The notes under the pieces are model-generated. The model saw only the letters and a program-made list of their open reading frames with translations, had not been told where the DNA came from and did not search any database. From Bacteroidales bacterium (GTDB taxonomy: Bacteria; Bacteroidota; Bacteroidia; Bacteroidales; UBA7960): a stretch of DNA of 44,712 nucleotides. Positions within the stretch are counted from its first letter, which is position 1; each line of letters starts with the position of its first letter. The stretch is from assembly GCA_003559475.1 (NCBI GenBank), contig PWLF01000268.1, positions 1-44,712 on the forward strand. The letters run 5' to 3'. Of this stretch, positions 42,974 to 44,712 are shown piece after piece. The position numbers and the translations under genes were made by a program.

Positions 42974-44431
42974 TTATTGTTTTACTTTATCAACAGCATT
43001 TTTTATAGCATCATTAATAATTTCATCAGGGGGTTGTTTTATAAATCCGCCATCTACAAGTGCTTTAGTTGATTCTCTGGCATTTTTTATATCAGCTGAT
43101 GCCCAGTCATAAGCTTCTTGCCATGTAAGTTTTTTCCTGGCAACGCCATCTTCAATAGCTTGCATTGCAACGTCAGCGGCTTCAAACGGAAAAACTTCAG
43201 ATTCATCCATTTTAGCTATGATATCATCATGAGTTATTCCTCTTTTTTCCGAAAATTTTGCAATAGATTTTGCAGCTGCAATAGCCATATTGTCAGTAAT
43301 TTTAGTAGCCCTAGCCATTAAAGTTCCTTTTAATATTCCGGGGAAGCCAACAGAGTTGTTTACTTGATTTGGGAAATCTCCTCTTCCTGTTGCGACAATT
43401 TTTGCTCCTGCTTCTTTTGCGGCATAAGGATATATTTCAGGCACAGGGTTAGCACAAACAAATACAATAGGGTCTTTTGCCATGGATTTTATCCATTCAG
43501 GCTTGACAACATCAGGTCCCGGTTTTGCCATAGATATCAATACATCGGCTCCTTTCATAGCTTCTTCAATGTCATTAATATTATCCGGATTTGTAGCTTC
43601 GCAAAGCTCCCATTTTCTATAAAATCTTTTGTCTTTTTTGATATCCTCGCGATTTTTATGAAGGCCACCTTTTGAGTCAAACATTATTGTTTTAGTCGGG
43701 TCAGCTCCGTATGCATTAATAACTCTTGCGATGGTTGCATTTGCTGCGCCTGCACCGTAATATACAATTTTAACATCTTCGATTTTCTTGTCTACCAACT
43801 TTAAAGCATTAATAAGACCTGCTAAAGTTACACAAGCAGTCCCTTGAGCATCATCGTGCCAAACAGGAATAGAGCATTCTTCTTGCAAAACATCTAATAC
43901 TTTGTAGCAGTTTGGTTGTGAAATATCTTCAAGGTTTATCGCTCCATAACTGTGTTGTGACATTTTAACAAACTCAATTAGTTTGTCAGGATCATTCTCC
44001 CCTTTTTCATTTTTGCTGTCAACGCAAACAGCAATCCCATCAACTCCTCCAAGATATTTCATAAGAAAAGCTTTTCCTTCCATTACACCCATTCCTCCCG
44101 GAGGTGTGCAATCACCATCACCTAAAACTCTTGTTTAATCACTGACTACAGCAACTAGATTTCCTCTGTTTGATAATTCAAATGACGTGTCATTATTGTC
44201 TCGAATGCTAGTAGATATGTTAGAAACTCCCGGAGTGTACCATGCATTAAACCAATTAAAACCTAAAACAGGAGCTTTTGGTAATGTTTGCATTTTTCCT
44301 CCATAAAACTTATGCGCTTTTAATGCTAACTCTTTGTAAAATAGCGTTTTAGCTTTAGCTTTTTGTTCCTGAGTAAGATCATCAGGCAATAAAGAATCTA
44401 GATTTTCGAGAGCGAGATTATTTTTTTTCAT
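42974..44431 (-). pseudogene. Malic enzyme gene with an in-frame stop at codon 99
   Basis: The 486-codon frame encodes a malic enzyme (malate to pyruvate and CO2, with NAD or NADP), but codon 99 is TAA (44135-44137). The frame continues on both sides without a shift: VVSD, stop, TRVLGDGDCTPPGG, then MGVMEGKAFLMKYLGG. Relatives have a Ser or Gly codon here; one change from TCA would give TAA. Upstream parts hold HKFYGGK and WYTPGV with the catalytic tyrosine. Downstream parts hold the catalytic lysine region (GKAFLMKYLGG), VWHDDAQGTA, the Rossmann motif YYGAGAANATI and ATGRGDFPNQVNNSVGFPG. A restart at the ATG at 44092 would omit the tyrosine. Apart from the stop everything is intact, so a recent mutation, a base-calling error or readthrough are all possible. 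I call it interrupted, not decayed. Confidence 0.85.
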
Positions 44432-44461
44432 GTTTAAATAAATTTAAAGTTAAACAATTGA

Positions 44462-44493
44462 TTTTAAGATAAGTATGGATGGATATCTTAAAA
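44462..44493 (-). terminator. Possible terminator between the OmpA-like and malic enzyme genes
   Basis: TTTTAAGATA (44462-44471) pairs with TATCTTAAAA (44484-44493) over ten bases with a 12-base loop. It lies 14 bases past the stop of the OmpA-like gene on the minus strand. The stem is AT-rich and no long T-run follows, so it could equally be a regulatory site for the malic enzyme gene. Confidence 0.4.
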
Positions 44494-44506
44494 ATAATTT
44501 TCAGTT

Positions 44507-44712
44507 TTAATATGAATATGATTCAATTATTTCGAATAATTCATCAAGTTGTGGAGTTAAAATTATCTCTGTTCTTCTATTTTTTCTTCTAGCTTCAGGT
44601 GTTTTTGCGGGATCAATTGGCATGTACTCACCTCTTCCGGCTGCTATAAGTCTTTGTGGTTCAATATTTCCATGTTCAAGCAATATTTTAATTATTGAAG
44701 TAGCTCTTAAAA
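44507..44712 (-). CDS. OmpA/MotB-like protein, C-terminal end only
   Basis: The last 68 codons of a minus-strand gene are visible, ending in TAA at 44507-44509; the rest lies beyond the right edge. The fragment has the peptidoglycan-binding OmpA C-terminal pattern: LRATSIIKILLEHGNIEP, QRLIAAGRGEYMPI, then TPEARRKNRRTEIILTP, with the Asn-Arg-Arg that contacts peptidoglycan. The ending LDELFEIIESYSY is typical of a Bacteroidota subgroup of OmpA/MotB-like proteins. It should anchor an envelope protein to the cell wall. The N-terminal part, and so the specific function, cannot be seen. Confidence 0.85.
   Translation of the reverse strand, partial: LRATSIIKILLEHGNIEPQRLIAAGRGEYMPIDPAKTPEARRKNRRTEIILTPQLDELFEIIESYSY

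Noticed and set aside
42974-44092. A separate 372-residue gene starting at the ATG at 44092
   Set aside because: The 14 codons upstream of that ATG are in frame and match conserved malic enzyme sequence, so it is the remainder of one interrupted gene.
44093-44137. A frameshift in the malic enzyme gene
   Set aside because: Both halves are in the same frame with a whole number of codons between them; only one codon is changed to TAA.

Overview
The window is AT-rich chromosomal DNA from a member of the Bacteroidota. Four signals support this: several secreted proteins with a C-terminal type IX secretion (T9SS) sorting domain, a full-length SprA translocon gene, promoters of the Bacteroidota form (TTTG, 19 bases, TAnnTTTG), and start codons without Shine-Dalgarno sequences. 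Genus cannot be assigned from the sequence. No tRNA, rRNA, CRISPR array, insertion sequence or phage gene was seen.

Layout. (1) 1-5025, minus strand: three T9SS cargo or cargo-like genes. A cut-off gene at the left edge and its neighbour share an adhesin-like module (three copies in all). The third gene carries five InlB/Flg_new-like repeats. (2) 5414-9315, plus strand: a promoter followed by accD, accA and a 643-residue protein that joins an oxaloacetate decarboxylase/pyruvate carboxylase-type carboxyltransferase to an AccB-like biotin carrier. (3) 9374-10132, minus strand: a periplasmic TPR-like protein. (4) 10448-18013, plus strand: a 2521-residue multidomain T9SS protein closed by a strong terminator. 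(5) 18175-19602, plus strand: an RlmD-type 23S rRNA methyltransferase. (6) 19607-32735, minus strand: a housekeeping run of lipoprotein, Ste24-type protease, dnaE, zinc-ribbon coiled-coil protein, Nif3-family protein, DsbD-type reductase and an AddA/RecB-like helicase-nuclease. (7) 32870-34843: a barrel-like envelope protein (minus) and a small exported protein of unknown function (plus). (8) 34905-44712, minus strand: sprA, ruvA, a malic enzyme gene interrupted by an in-frame TAA, and the end of an OmpA-like gene.

How the parts fit. SprA forms the outer-membrane pore of the T9SS, and at least three proteins encoded here end in the tail that this machine recognises, so part of the export apparatus and some of its cargo lie in one window. 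The accD-accA-fusion operon brings together an acetyl-CoA carboxyltransferase (AccD and AccA), a keto-acid carboxyltransferase and a biotin carrier. The window has no biotin carboxylase. This is the composition expected of a transcarboxylase that would move a carboxyl group from oxaloacetate to acetyl-CoA. That reading is a hypothesis; ordinary acetyl-CoA and pyruvate carboxylases using an AccC encoded elsewhere remain the default.

The most useful items for follow-up are the carboxyltransferase-BCCP fusion operon, the stop codon at codon 99 of the malic enzyme, the palindromic element between the malic enzyme gene and ruvA, and the module duplications in the T9SS proteins.
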